A DNA stretch of 64,000 bases from JAKAXS01 sp965279065 (GTDB taxonomy: Bacteria > Pseudomonadota > Alphaproteobacteria > Rhizobiales > Hyphomicrobiaceae), in contig OZ257134.1 of the NCBI GenBank assembly GCA_965279065.1, positions 3,286,001 to 3,350,000 of the forward strand, in the 5' to 3' direction. The position numbers and the translations under genes are program-made. Under the pieces are notes generated by a model, which was not told where the DNA came from, made no database searches, and worked only from the letters and a program-made list of their open reading frames with translations. Within the stretch, counting starts at the first letter, position 1, and each line of letters begins with the position of its first letter. Below, piece by piece: positions 1-8,414 of the stretch.

Positions 1-3000
1 GTGAAGGCGCGTGACGCCGCCGGCCTGCCTCCCGTTGCCGACGACGGCGCCACCATGGACATCCGCAATCCGGGCTTCGACAGCGAAGATCCGGCCACCT
101 GGCGCTTCACTCAGCCCGAGCGCCGCGTATGGGGCTTGGCCGTCAACGGCGGCCGCCTCTACTACGCCGTCGCCGAAGGCCCCTCCATTTGGTCCGTTTC
201 CATCAAGCTCGATGGATCGTTCGGCAACGATGCCAGGCGTGAATTCGAGATCCCCGGCACGCCAGACAATCACCCGGTCTCCGACATCGCCTTCGACGGC
301 CAGGGCATGATGTATGTAGCCCAGCGCGGCGACATTCGCGGCAATCACGACGACAAGTCGTTCACCGAGCCCAAGTCTTCCGTAGTGTTCCGCTACCGGC
401 GTGAGATCGACGACAAGTCAACGCCAGGTGTGTGGGTTCCCGTTCCCGAAGAATTCGCAGTCGGCTTCCCACCCGATCACCGCAACACCTCCGGCGGCAT
501 CGCCCTCGGCTACGGCTATGACGCCGCCGGTCAGATGCGGACGGGCCAGTGCGGCGCGACGCTCTGGTCGACCGGCGACAACCTGCGCGAAGGGGTCGAG
601 GGCGCCGGCACCGGCGCCGTTCACGGCTTGCAGGGCAGCGATCGCTTGCTGGTGCGGCCCGACAACGAGCCGCCCACCAAATCCTTCTTCGTCGACTACT
701 ACGCCGGCCGACCCATCGACGCAGGCACGTCCGGCCACGTCGGCGATGTCGAGATCTGGCAGCCATGCGATCAGGCCAGCTACGGCTACGGCCCGCTCTA
801 CGCGCCTCTGCCGTATCTGCCCCCAGGCTTTGTGCCGCCGCTCTACGATCCACCCGGCGTAGGCACGGACTGGGACTTCAACCTCGCCGTCGACAAGGCC
901 GCAACACCATTCGCGTGTGCTCCAGGCGGCGCAGGCTTCCTGTGCAGCTACACAGTGCGTGTGACGAACACCGGCCCTGACCCCTACATCGGCCCGGTCA
1001 CGCTCCACGACAAACTGATCGCGGCCCCCGCCGGCGCTACCATGGCGTTCAACGATCCGCCCTGGGCGTGCCTCTCTGGATCGCCGACCGACTACACCTG
1101 TACGTATCCGATGGCCGTCCTGTGGCCCGGCTCGTCGGTGGACCTGAAGGTCTCCGTCGATACGCCCGCACCTGCGCCCGTGTGCTCGCTCGACAACACG
1201 GCACACCTGCAATGGTCAGGTCCCGGCGACGCCAACCCCGGTGACGATTTCGCCTGGGCAACGGCTGGCATACCGGCAGGTCATTGCCCGCCCGTCGCTG
1301 GCGAGAAGACAAACCTCAAACTTTCAAAGATCGCTTGGAAGCCGATCTGCACCGACAAGGTGGGTCACTTCGAGTGCGAGTACGCGGTGCAAGTTCGCAA
1401 CGACGGCGGCGCCGTCTACAATGGCGACATCAAAATCGACGAGACCATCCCCGTCGGCACAACACCGACGTTCTTCATCGGCGGCACCGGCTCCTGCACC
1501 AACGTCGCGCCTTACAGCTGCACGTTCGCCAACGATGTGTTGGCACCCGGCGCAGCCCGGGTCTTCGGGGTGAGTTTGAAAGTCCCGAAAAACATGGCAG
1601 ACGACCTCGCCTGCCAGGCGACGAACAAGGCCAAGATCGTCGAGGCCGCAGGCAACACGGATCTCAATACCGATGCCACCGATGACGAGGCCGAAGCCAC
1701 AGCCACGATCCCAGGCACTCTGCAACAGTGCCCCGATCAGAAGCTGAGCAACTTGAAGATCAAGAAAACCGAGGCGACGGGCGCCTACTGCCCGCCCGTC
1801 GGCGGCAACTGGGAATGCAAGTTCAACATCACAGTCCAGAACTTCGGCAAGCCCATGAACAACCAGGTGCGCTTCATTGATGCGTTGCCTGCGGGCGCGC
1901 CGGCGGGCACGACGGCCACGTTCGCCACGCCGGCCGGCTGGTCGTGCAATCTGGCGTTCTTCCCGCTTTACGTCTGCCAGAGCGCCAACCCCGGCTTCTC
2001 GCACTTGGAGAAGGCCGAGATCGTCGCCACCGTCAAGGTGCCGATCCACCCGACTCAGCAGTGTTCGATCAAGAACACGGCCCAGATCACCACGCCGCTG
2101 GCTCCTTCAGCGCAAAACACCTTCGGTGGCGACGACAAGTCCGACGCCACCGCCCACTTCGAGACGATCGTGCCGCAAAACGGCAATCCGTTCTGCGTTC
2201 ACCCGCCGGGTCCACCGCCCACGAGCCCGGCGCAGTCGAGCACCAACCTGACGATCGCCAAGACGGCAGGAGCCAGCACCAAGACGGCCGCGGGACAGAC
2301 GACGCCGTTCACGATCACCGTCACCAACGTCGGCCCCGGCGTCTACAACGGTCCGATCGTGGTGCGCGAAACGCTGCCGGGCGAGCCGGAGAACGCCACG
2401 TGGTCCGCACCGTGGACCTGCGAAGGCCAGACGATGGCAGGTCTGCCCAACGACGCGCTGTGTTCGCATCCCCCGGTCGAACTGCAGGCCGGTGATAGCG
2501 TTACCCTGAACCTTGACGTCGAGATGCCCAACAGCCTCATCGCGCCGTCAGGCTCCAAAGTGATCTGCGGCTACACCAACACCGTCGCCATCGAGGAGGC
2601 GGCTGGTGGATCGCAGCAGAACACGAACGCAGGCGACGACACGGCCACGGCCGGCGTCACCTTCGCTCCGTTCGAGAAGCACGGCACGCAGTACTGCGGC
2701 GCCGACGACCTGACGACGCCGCCCCCGCCGCCGCCATCGACCTGCCCGCAAGGCTGGTCGAAGACACCGGTCGCCGGCAAGTGCTGCCCGCCGCGCACGT
2801 TCTGGAACGGCAAGCGCTGTTCCAAGGACGATACCCCCGACACGTGCAAACCTAAGACGTGCAAGCGCGATCAGGTGTGGGACGTCGGTGTCTGCCGCTG
2901 CGTGGATCTGCAGTGCCCGACAGGCACGAGAGGCGATTATCCGAACTGCAAGCCGGTGATCGTCCCTCCGGTCGGCGATCCGCCACCGACGTGCAAGCCC

Positions 3001-3639
3001 AAGACGTGTGAACGCAACGAAGTGTGGGATGTCGGCGTCTGCCGCTGCATTGAGCGTCAATGCCCGAACGGCACGGTCGGCGACTATCCGAACTGCAAGC
3101 CGAAAGAGTGCCCGGCCGGCTTCACCGGCATCCCGCCAAACTGCACGCCGCGCATCGTGACGCCCCCGGGCGACACGTGCAAACCGAAGAGTTGCGGCCA
3201 CAGCAAGGTCTGGAATCCGGACTCCTGCAGCTGCATCACCAAGGCCTGCCCGGACGGCACGATCGGCAAGTACCCCAAGTGCAAGCCGAAGCAGTGCCCG
3301 GACGGCATGGTCGGCAACTACCCGAACTGCCGCAAGCCGCCGGAAACGTGCAAACCTGGCTTCACGGGCACGCCACCCAACTGCAAGCGGATCGTCGTCG
3401 TCGACCCGCCACGCAAGTGCCCCGATGGCTTCGTCGGCAAGCCCCCCAACTGCAAGCGGCTTCCTCCGCCGAAGTGCCCCAGCGGTTTCCGCGGCAACGT
3501 ACCAAACTGCAAGCCGATCAACCCGCCGCGTCCACCGGTCAAGCCGCTGAAGATCAAGCCGCAGACCATCAAGGCGGTGCCCTTCAGGGCACCGCGCGCC
3601 GGGCCCCAGCGCGCCCAGCCAGGCGTGAGACAGCGATGA
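1..3639 (+). CDS. Large exported DUF11-type repeat protein with Cys-rich C-terminal repeats (5' end cut)
   Basis: The reading frame is open from the first base, so the true start is probably upstream; 1212 residues are visible. Residues about 40-280 resemble a beta-propeller or NHL-like secreted domain with no family I can name. From about residue 295 to 920 there are four successive units of DUF11 (conserved repeat) type, each with a 'VTNTGP'-like or 'VQNFG'-like core and paired cysteines, as in bacterial surface adhesin-like proteins. Residues about 945-1175 are short Cys-rich repeats such as 'CPDGFVGKPPNCK'. The chain ends in a basic Pro-rich tail. I see no catalytic motif. It is probably exported and disulphide-bonded at the surface; this is inference because the signal peptide lies outside the window. 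Confidence 0.75.
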   Translation: MKARDAAGLPPVADDGATMDIRNPGFDSEDPATWRFTQPERRVWGLAVNGGRLYYAVAEGPSIWSVSIKLDGSFGNDARREFEIPGTPDNHPVSDIAFDGQGMMYVAQRGDIRGNHDDKSFTEPKSSVVFRYRREIDDKSTPGVWVPVPEEFAVGFPPDHRNTSGGIALGYGYDAAGQMRTGQCGATLWSTGDNLREGVEGAGTGAVHGLQGSDRLLVRPDNEPPTKSFFVDYYAGRPIDAGTSGHVGDVEIWQPCDQASYGYGPLYAPLPYLPPGFVPPLYDPPGVGTDWDFNLAVDKAATPFACAPGGAGFLCSYTVRVTNTGPDPYIGPVTLHDKLIAAPAGATMAFNDPPWACLSGSPTDYTCTYPMAVLWPGSSVDLKVSVDTPAPAPVCSLDNTAHLQWSGPGDANPGDDFAWATAGIPAGHCPPVAGEKTNLKLSKIAWKPICTDKVGHFECEYAVQVRNDGGAVYNGDIKIDETIPVGTTPTFFIGGTGSCTNVAPYSCTFANDVLAPGAARVFGVSLKVPKNMADDLACQATNKAKIVEAAGNTDLNTDATDDEAEATATIPGTLQQCPDQKLSNLKIKKTEATGAYCPPVGGNWECKFNITVQNFGKPMNNQVRFIDALPAGAPAGTTATFATPAGWSCNLAFFPLYVCQSANPGFSHLEKAEIVATVKVPIHPTQQCSIKNTAQITTPLAPSAQNTFGGDDKSDATAHFETIVPQNGNPFCVHPPGPPPTSPAQSSTNLTIAKTAGASTKTAAGQTTPFTITVTNVGPGVYNGPIVVRETLPGEPENATWSAPWTCEGQTMAGLPNDALCSHPPVELQAGDSVTLNLDVEMPNSLIAPSGSKVICGYTNTVAIEEAAGGSQQNTNAGDDTATAGVTFAPFEKHGTQYCGADDLTTPPPPPPSTCPQGWSKTPVAGKCCPPRTFWNGKRCSKDDTPDTCKPKTCKRDQVWDVGVCRCVDLQCPTGTRGDYPNCKPVIVPPVGDPPPTCKPKTCERNEVWDVGVCRCIERQCPNGTVGDYPNCKPKECPAGFTGIPPNCTPRIVTPPGDTCKPKSCGHSKVWNPDSCSCITKACPDGTIGKYPKCKPKQCPDGMVGNYPNCRKPPETCKPGFTGTPPNCKRIVVVDPPRKCPDGFVGKPPNCKRLPPPKCPSGFRGNVPNCKPINPPRPPVKPLKIKPQTIKAVPFRAPRAGPQRAQPGVRQR
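2842..3518 (+). repeat. Cys-rich coding repeats inside the first gene
   Basis: Two interleaved repeat units are visible in translation. A long one begins 'TCKPKTC', continues 'VWDVGVCRC' and ends 'YPNCKP'; it occurs three times with drift. A short unit of the form CPxGxxGxxPNCK occurs about eight times. The cysteine spacing is regular, which fits a disulphide-stabilised rod or an EGF-like array. It is degenerate at base level, so it is an old protein repeat and not a recent tandem duplication. Confidence 0.8.
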
Positions 3640-3979
3640 TCGCCTAGCACCGCGGCGTGTCGCCACGACGATTGAGCCGGACAGCACCACGACGCGGTGC
3701 CGCCCGGCTCGACTGCTTTCAATGCCTCCCGATATTCCCTCCGCGTTGCGTGACCGCCGCCTGACGGGCTTTCTATCTCGCGTTCAGTTGCTTGGGGAGG
3801 CACCGGCCGCCGCAATTGCTGGCTTTTCAACCCTCTTGCGACGCCATTTTCTTGACCCCACTCTTGCATTAGGAATGCCCTCGACAGGACTGCGGAGCCA
3901 TGATTCGCGGCGTGCACACGCGTGCGGTCGCCGAAATCGTGGTTGGGGAAACGGCGGCAGACCGCCAATAGGGCATCGC
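3640..3979. other. Intergenic region without a supported gene
   Basis: An open frame continues through this stretch into the next gene, but its translation lacks signal-peptide or domain character and no ribosome binding site supports the earlier ATG at 3722. A hairpin lies at 3674-3710. I see no convincing promoter. Confidence 0.5.
3674..3710 (+). terminator. Hairpin after the first gene
   Basis: GAGCCGG at 3674-3680 pairs with CCGGCTC at 3704-3710. An inner GCACC/GGTGC stem completes a long interrupted hairpin about 35 bases after the stop codon. Only a weak T-rich stretch (GCTTTC) follows, so it is a terminator of modest quality. Confidence 0.5.
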
Positions 3980-5218
3980 GTGTCTCAAGAAGTGAAAACG
4001 CAAAGGTTGCGACGGACCCTGTTTGCATCGGTGGCTGGCCTCCTGCTGCTGCCGGCGACCGTCTGCCTTGCGCAGCAGCCCAAGAAGAATGATGCCGGCT
4101 CCGCGGCCGCCGCGGGTAACATTGCCGACTTCTTCAGCAAGGTCGGCGACCAGATATTCGAGGACTGCATCTACGAACTGTCCGCCGAGCAGCTTGAGGT
4201 GCAGCACGCCCTGATTGCCGCCTATATCGAGCAGGGCGCCACCAGCGCGCTCGCCCGCAAGCTCGCCGTCAAGCAGATTCGGCCGCCGAAGCTGTCGGCC
4301 CGCTGCGAACAGGTCCGCGGCCTGCCCAAGGCCGGCACCCAACCCTCCGCAACCAAGGAACCGCAACAGCAGGCGGCCCTGCCGTGGGAGCCGCTTCCCG
4401 CCCCGCCGTCGGCCAAGAAGCCCGCTCCTGACAAACCCGGCCCTGACAAGCCCGGCCCCGAGAAGCCCGGCATGGAGCCTGCGGCCAAAGCCATGCCGCC
4501 TCCAGGTCCTGCCGGCCCGGCCGCTGCGCCTGGCGGCGTCCTCCTCACCAAGCAGGTGCTGCCGCAATGGGATTGCGCGCCCAACGTCGACTACGTCACC
4601 ATCCAGCACAAAGGCTACCCACGCAAACTGACCGGCGGCGAAATCTGCAACCCGTTCGAGGACGTCGTCCGCGAACTCCCTGTCGCGGCCACCGGCTTCA
4701 AGCTCGGCTACACCATCAAGACCGGCCGCCTCTTCGTCATCTCCGACGATCCCCAGATCGGCGGCAAGACGATCGCCTGGGCCATCTCCGGCCGCGAGGC
4801 CTGCCGCAACAATCCCGACCCCGACTGTTTCGCGGCTCGCGCCATCGGCCCGCTGCCGCCCGGCGAATACACCTTCGCCTCCGACAAGGGCCAGCGCGTC
4901 AGCTGGGGCCCGAAAACCAAGCGCGCGGTGGCTGGCATCTACCTCACCAAGCTTTGGAACAAGGACCGCTTCAACCCGGCGCAGACCAACGCCATCCTGG
5001 CCCGTGGCAACATCGCCATCCACGTTCGCCTGAAGGGCGAGATGTCGGAAGCCTGCCTCGGCCTGGAGCCGAAAGGCTGGGCCTACGTTGCCTCGCTGAT
5101 CAAGGATCAGCGCGCCACCGGCGTGAACGTCTACATCGAAGAGCCCTATCCCCAGATCGCCGAGAACCCGCCGGTCGTCGTCGCCTCGACTTTCTCGCTG
5201 ACCTCGCTGTTCAAGTAG
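3980..5218 (+). CDS. Exported Tlde1/DUF2778-like L,D-transpeptidase-related protein
   Basis: I start at GTG 3980 (GTG 3992 is equally possible) because a clear signal peptide follows: basic residues, then a hydrophobic stretch at about residues 13-31 ending in 'CLAQQ'. This gives 412 residues. Residues 130-190 are a Pro/Ala linker containing tandem 'DKPGP' units. The C-terminal half has 'GPLPPGEYTF' at about 290-299 and 'IAIHVRLKGEMSEACL' at 345-360, which resembles the H-(x)n-S-x-G-C motif of DUF2778/Tlde1 cysteine L,D-transpeptidases. His348 and Cys359 are kept, but the glycine before the cysteine is alanine. That suggests peptidoglycan processing in the periplasm. The family assignment is from motif reading only. 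The N-terminal 'IEDC' region is unassigned. Confidence 0.6.
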   Translation: MSQEVKTQRLRRTLFASVAGLLLLPATVCLAQQPKKNDAGSAAAAGNIADFFSKVGDQIFEDCIYELSAEQLEVQHALIAAYIEQGATSALARKLAVKQIRPPKLSARCEQVRGLPKAGTQPSATKEPQQQAALPWEPLPAPPSAKKPAPDKPGPDKPGPEKPGMEPAAKAMPPPGPAGPAAAPGGVLLTKQVLPQWDCAPNVDYVTIQHKGYPRKLTGGEICNPFEDVVRELPVAATGFKLGYTIKTGRLFVISDDPQIGGKTIAWAISGREACRNNPDPDCFAARAIGPLPPGEYTFASDKGQRVSWGPKTKRAVAGIYLTKLWNKDRFNPAQTNAILARGNIAIHVRLKGEMSEACLGLEPKGWAYVASLIKDQRATGVNVYIEEPYPQIAENPPVVVASTFSLTSLFK

Positions 5219-5277
5219 CGCTCGGCCGATATCGGCGCACGTTCGCTGCCATTTGAATATTGCGTGTATCGCGCCTA

Positions 5278-5676
5278 TCAAGGCACCCGCTTCGCCCCGC
5301 GTGCACGCTCCAGATCCGCGGCCAGCAGCGCCTGCGCTTCTGCCTCGACCGCCTCGGCCTCCGCGCAACGCCCCAGCCGGCGGCAGCGCCGCGTGCAGCC
5401 ACCCTTTCGCGCGCAGTTGAGCTGCATCAGCCGCGCCGCGATCTGGTTGCGGACCACCACCGGGTTGAGCGGCGGCGCATCACGGCCCTCGCCGCTCTTC
5501 ATTTCGCGCATCGGCCGCACGCCAGACCGCAGCTCGAGCCTGCGGACGACTCCCGCGCCCTCCAGGCCCCGTTGCACGACAGGCCGGCGCAGACCCGCAC
5601 CCTCGCGCTGCCCGGCATGCGACACGCGGCAGTCCTCCGGCGTCACGACGTCTTGGCTGGTGATGATCGGGCTCAT
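5278..5676 (-). CDS. Small Cys/Arg-rich hypothetical protein
   Basis: This is a 132-residue protein. The ATG at 5676 is preceded by AGGAGA at good spacing, which favours it over the longer upstream frame. The C-terminal half contains a basic cluster 'CARKGGCTRRCRRLGRC' with four cysteines, then an Ala/Glu-rich helix. The cluster could bind a metal or nucleic acid. I do not recognise a family. It is isolated, pointing towards the preceding gene on the other strand. Confidence 0.5.
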   Translation of the reverse strand: MSPIITSQDVVTPEDCRVSHAGQREGAGLRRPVVQRGLEGAGVVRRLELRSGVRPMREMKSGEGRDAPPLNPVVVRNQIAARLMQLNCARKGGCTRRCRRLGRCAEAEAVEAEAQALLAADLERARGAKRVP

Positions 5677-6165
5677 GCATCTCCTATGGCGGACGCGCGT
5701 CCGCGTTGCCCGCGCGGCGAACGCGGGTGGGGCCAAACGAACGGGTGCGCGAGCGCCGGAACGCTGCAGTGCTATTGATACGAGCAGCCTTCTGGCGCCC
5801 GCGCGACGGCGGCTTTGGGAACGTCCCGCGTTTCTCCCGCGTCTTCGGTGCCGATGGCCTTGTTCAGGTTGCCGGCGTAGCGGGGTTAGCCTGGCGGCGG
5901 CCGCACGAGGCCATGCCGTTACCGGCACCCCCGCACGACGGGCGAGCTCGGACCTCCCGGATCTCTCAGCCTCGTCAAGGCCTCAGGGTCCGGGCGCCGT
6001 ACCCTCTCCACGCGCTGACGGATCGATCACGCCCCGTTCACGGAAAGGATGCGGAGGAGGATACGGGAGGGTGGAGGGGTGGGGATAAGACAAAATAGTG
6101 CAACCAAGGATTGCGCAGCATACCCCGTTGTGTATCATACTCTCAGATTAGAGTTGGAACCCCGA
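5677..6165. other. Intergenic region entering an AT-richer patch
   Basis: No frame here has a ribosome binding site or protein-like composition. Base composition changes sharply near 6080 from GC-rich to AT-richer. A promoter-like pair for the next gene lies at 6111-6138. The rest shows nothing I can support. Confidence 0.5.
6111..6138 (+). promoter_or_regulatory. Sigma70-like promoter for the lipase-like gene
   Basis: TTGCGC at 6111-6116 and TATCAT at 6133-6138 are separated by 16 bases, about 27 bases before the chosen ATG at 6166. The match is moderate. Confidence 0.4.
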
Positions 6166-7329
6166 ATGTTCATTAAAGTTATTACTTGCCTGTTAATCCT
6201 ATGGACGCTCCCTCTGTACGCGCTAGCGCAGGAGCAGCCTATTCGACGCTCAAGCCAAATCGCTCAAGACGCTCTCAGCAATGTTCCAACCAAGCTCGGC
6301 TTGGCAAGTGAGATCGCACCATACTTGACAACTTATTTCCTAACTAATCGTCAAGTTAAGCGAACACAGGAGGCTAGCGCTCGATCCTCCGGATCAATTC
6401 TACGGTACGACGATAACGCTAATTCTGCCTTCGCAGCGACAATCACCACGGGAATAACGGCGGGTTGGGTAGAATTGAGCGTTTCCAAGGCCGGCAACTA
6501 TTCTGGCCGGGGACGAGGAATGAAAACGTCGAGAAAAATTGAGATTTCCCGATTGGGTTTATTCGACGACCTCACATCATTCGAACTTAGCCGTGCACAA
6601 AGCCCTTCAGAAAAAACGGCGCCACCACTCTTTTATGTACATGGCTTCAATCATAATTTCCGCGAAGCAGCCGAGACAATGGGTGCCCTTTTGGTTGATC
6701 TTTCGCTTCCACAATCAAGTGTATTTTTCAGCTGGCCAAGCGAGGCGGGACGGCTGAGTTTATCATTTCACCCGAGCGCCCTTAATGAGGCGGCTTACCG
6801 GGCAGCACGCAACGTATCTCCATATACAGCTTGGCAAATTCAGAAGATTTTACCAAAGCTGTGTTCGTCGAACAGTCCCATGAATGCATTAGGGCATAGT
6901 ATGGGTGCCGACGTACTGACAATGTCCCTAACTGAGAATTTTGGCAACCCGTCTACGACGACGGCACATAAATTTAACCAACTGCTTTTGCCTGCCGCCG
7001 ACATCAGCACATCAGATTTTTTTCAAAGACGCCTTGCAAAGCTTTTACCACAAAGTCGGGTAGTGGTTTATTGCGCCGACGATGGAGTTCTCGCAGAAAG
7101 CGCGTCTTGGAATTCCTCGGATGCACGTCTGGGATATTGCAAGGCTGCGGCAACGGTCGTGGAGGAGGGCCTAGAAGTGATTCATGTCCACGGCAATTTG
7201 GGTCCCTTGGCTGCGCAGCATTCTTACTACCTGTGGGCACAGCCCGTTCTCAATCATCAAGCCGACACCTTGAAGGCAAATCCAATCCCAAAGACTGGGT
7301 CAAGAAATAACGTAATAACAATACATTAA
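6166..7329 (+). CDS. Secreted alpha/beta hydrolase, DUF900 type
   Basis: A 387-residue protein starting at ATG 6166, chosen because it begins a signal peptide (residues 1-21, ending 'LYALAQ'). The fold is shown by 'YVHGFNHNF' at about 157-165 (oxyanion region) and the nucleophile elbow 'LGHSMGAD' with Ser245; a late 'HVHGN' could supply the histidine. DUF900 proteins are lipase/esterase-like enzymes of mostly unknown substrate. The coding sequence is clearly less GC-rich than its neighbours and uses codons such as TTA, AAT and CAA freely, which suggests transfer. It has its own promoter and is followed 75 bases later by an IalB-like gene. Confidence 0.75.
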   Translation: MFIKVITCLLILWTLPLYALAQEQPIRRSSQIAQDALSNVPTKLGLASEIAPYLTTYFLTNRQVKRTQEASARSSGSILRYDDNANSAFAATITTGITAGWVELSVSKAGNYSGRGRGMKTSRKIEISRLGLFDDLTSFELSRAQSPSEKTAPPLFYVHGFNHNFREAAETMGALLVDLSLPQSSVFFSWPSEAGRLSLSFHPSALNEAAYRAARNVSPYTAWQIQKILPKLCSSNSPMNALGHSMGADVLTMSLTENFGNPSTTTAHKFNQLLLPAADISTSDFFQRRLAKLLPQSRVVVYCADDGVLAESASWNSSDARLGYCKAAATVVEEGLEVIHVHGNLGPLAAQHSYYLWAQPVLNHQADTLKANPIPKTGSRNNVITIH

Positions 7330-7357
7330 GGGAAACACAAGAAGCCGAAGTCACCGT

Positions 7358-7385
7358 TTGTTATTTGCACATAAAGGAATATAGT
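7358..7385 (+). promoter_or_regulatory. Sigma70-like promoter for the IalB-like gene
   Basis: TTGTTA at 7358-7363 and TATAGT at 7380-7385 are spaced by 16 bases, placing transcription start near 7392, just before the ATG at 7405. The local sequence is AT-rich. Quality is good by eye. Confidence 0.5.
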
Positions 7386-7404
7386 TCCAATCGGCTGGGC
7401 AACT

Positions 7405-8397
7405 ATGGTGCGTGTGATGTCACTCTTCAAACCTACCTTCCTAGCGCTAACAGCAACGGTTGCAGTAGCTATCGTTGCGCCGAGAACTGTCTGGGCTACC
7501 GACATTGCCTCCGCGCCCTCTGAAGTATTCGGCCAGTGGAGCTTGTTCTGCGGTGCAGCTGATACTGATGCGTCAGGCAAACAGTGTGCTGTGGCAAACG
7601 GTTTTAAGGACGATGCAGGGCATTGGGCCAAAGTAGCATTTGAGGTGCGATTAGGAGAGCCCAATATTATTGTACGGACACCCGGCATTTCCCAAATTAG
7701 CAGAGGGGTGATCTTAGCCGTCGATGGACGAACAGTGGGTCGAATTTTCGTCGATGGGTGCAATGCTGATGACTCATGCGATTACAGTTCTAGGCTCGAT
7801 TTTGCTGCCGTGGCAGCACTTTCCGCGGGCAGAGGACTCAGCATCGAATATGGCCTTTCTAAAGATTCTGCAGTGCGACTGACATCCAGCCTCGATGGGT
7901 TCAAGCCAGCAATTGCAAAGCTGTACGAAAAATCAAAATTACCGATCAGATCCCCGTTTGAGCAGCTCGATTTTTTTAGTGGAGAATTTTATCTGTCGGT
8001 TTCCCTCAAACAAAAACCTTCAAAGGACGGCAATTGGCACAATTTGACTAGGATCGCTGGCAGCTGCGGCAAAGATTCTATTGAAGCTGTAATTACAGGT
8101 GGGACAGATTTTCGGATCCGACAAATTGATAGAGTTGCCATGAAACGTTGGGTGGAACGTAAAAAGGCCAAATCTTGCTTCGAAACAAATGATGTCTGGG
8201 TGGATTACGCAGGCGCTTCCAAGAAAGGTACGAACGCCTTAGTTGCCACTACGATTTCCGACGACACAATTCCACATGCCGTCTCAAAGGTAAATTTGGC
8301 CAGAGACTTGCATGAGTTGGGCGTGCCAAATGATGGTTTAGTTGTCACTGATCCATCCGGTGCACCGCTAGCCGTTGCCGTACCCGGTTCACCCTGA
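7405..8397 (+). CDS. Exported IalB-like protein with an extra C-terminal domain
   Basis: A 330-residue protein with a signal peptide (about 1-31, ending 'RTVWA'). ATG 7417 is an alternative start. Residues about 42-175 match the layout of invasion-associated locus B proteins: 'FGQWSLFC', a second cysteine in 'KQCAV', 'RGVILAVDGR', then 'FVDGCNADDSC'. IalB proteins usually stop here (about 170-200 residues). This one continues for about 150 residues with Cys pairs ('AGSCGKDS', 'KSCFETND') that I cannot assign. It shares the AT-rich composition of the preceding lipase-like gene, so both may have arrived together. The function is unknown; IalB relatives are periplasmic or surface proteins. Confidence 0.65.
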   Translation: MVRVMSLFKPTFLALTATVAVAIVAPRTVWATDIASAPSEVFGQWSLFCGAADTDASGKQCAVANGFKDDAGHWAKVAFEVRLGEPNIIVRTPGISQISRGVILAVDGRTVGRIFVDGCNADDSCDYSSRLDFAAVAALSAGRGLSIEYGLSKDSAVRLTSSLDGFKPAIAKLYEKSKLPIRSPFEQLDFFSGEFYLSVSLKQKPSKDGNWHNLTRIAGSCGKDSIEAVITGGTDFRIRQIDRVAMKRWVERKKAKSCFETNDVWVDYAGASKKGTNALVATTISDDTIPHAVSKVNLARDLHELGVPNDGLVVTDPSGAPLAVAVPGSP

Positions 8398-8414
8398 GCG
8401 GCCGGACGCTGCCG

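Noticed and set aside
2548..3690. Long minus-strand frame opposite the Cys-rich repeats
   Set aside because: Ala/Arg-rich composition without motifs; the opposite strand encodes a repeat protein with regular cysteine spacing.
5225..5236. Palindrome GCCGATATCGGC after the transpeptidase-like gene
   Set aside because: It has no loop and no T-run, so it is not a convincing terminator, and it is not repeated elsewhere near a gene start.
6080..8397. Idea that the AT-rich patch is a prophage or transposon remnant
   Set aside because: No integrase, transposase, terminal inverted repeats, target duplication or tRNA was seen at its borders.
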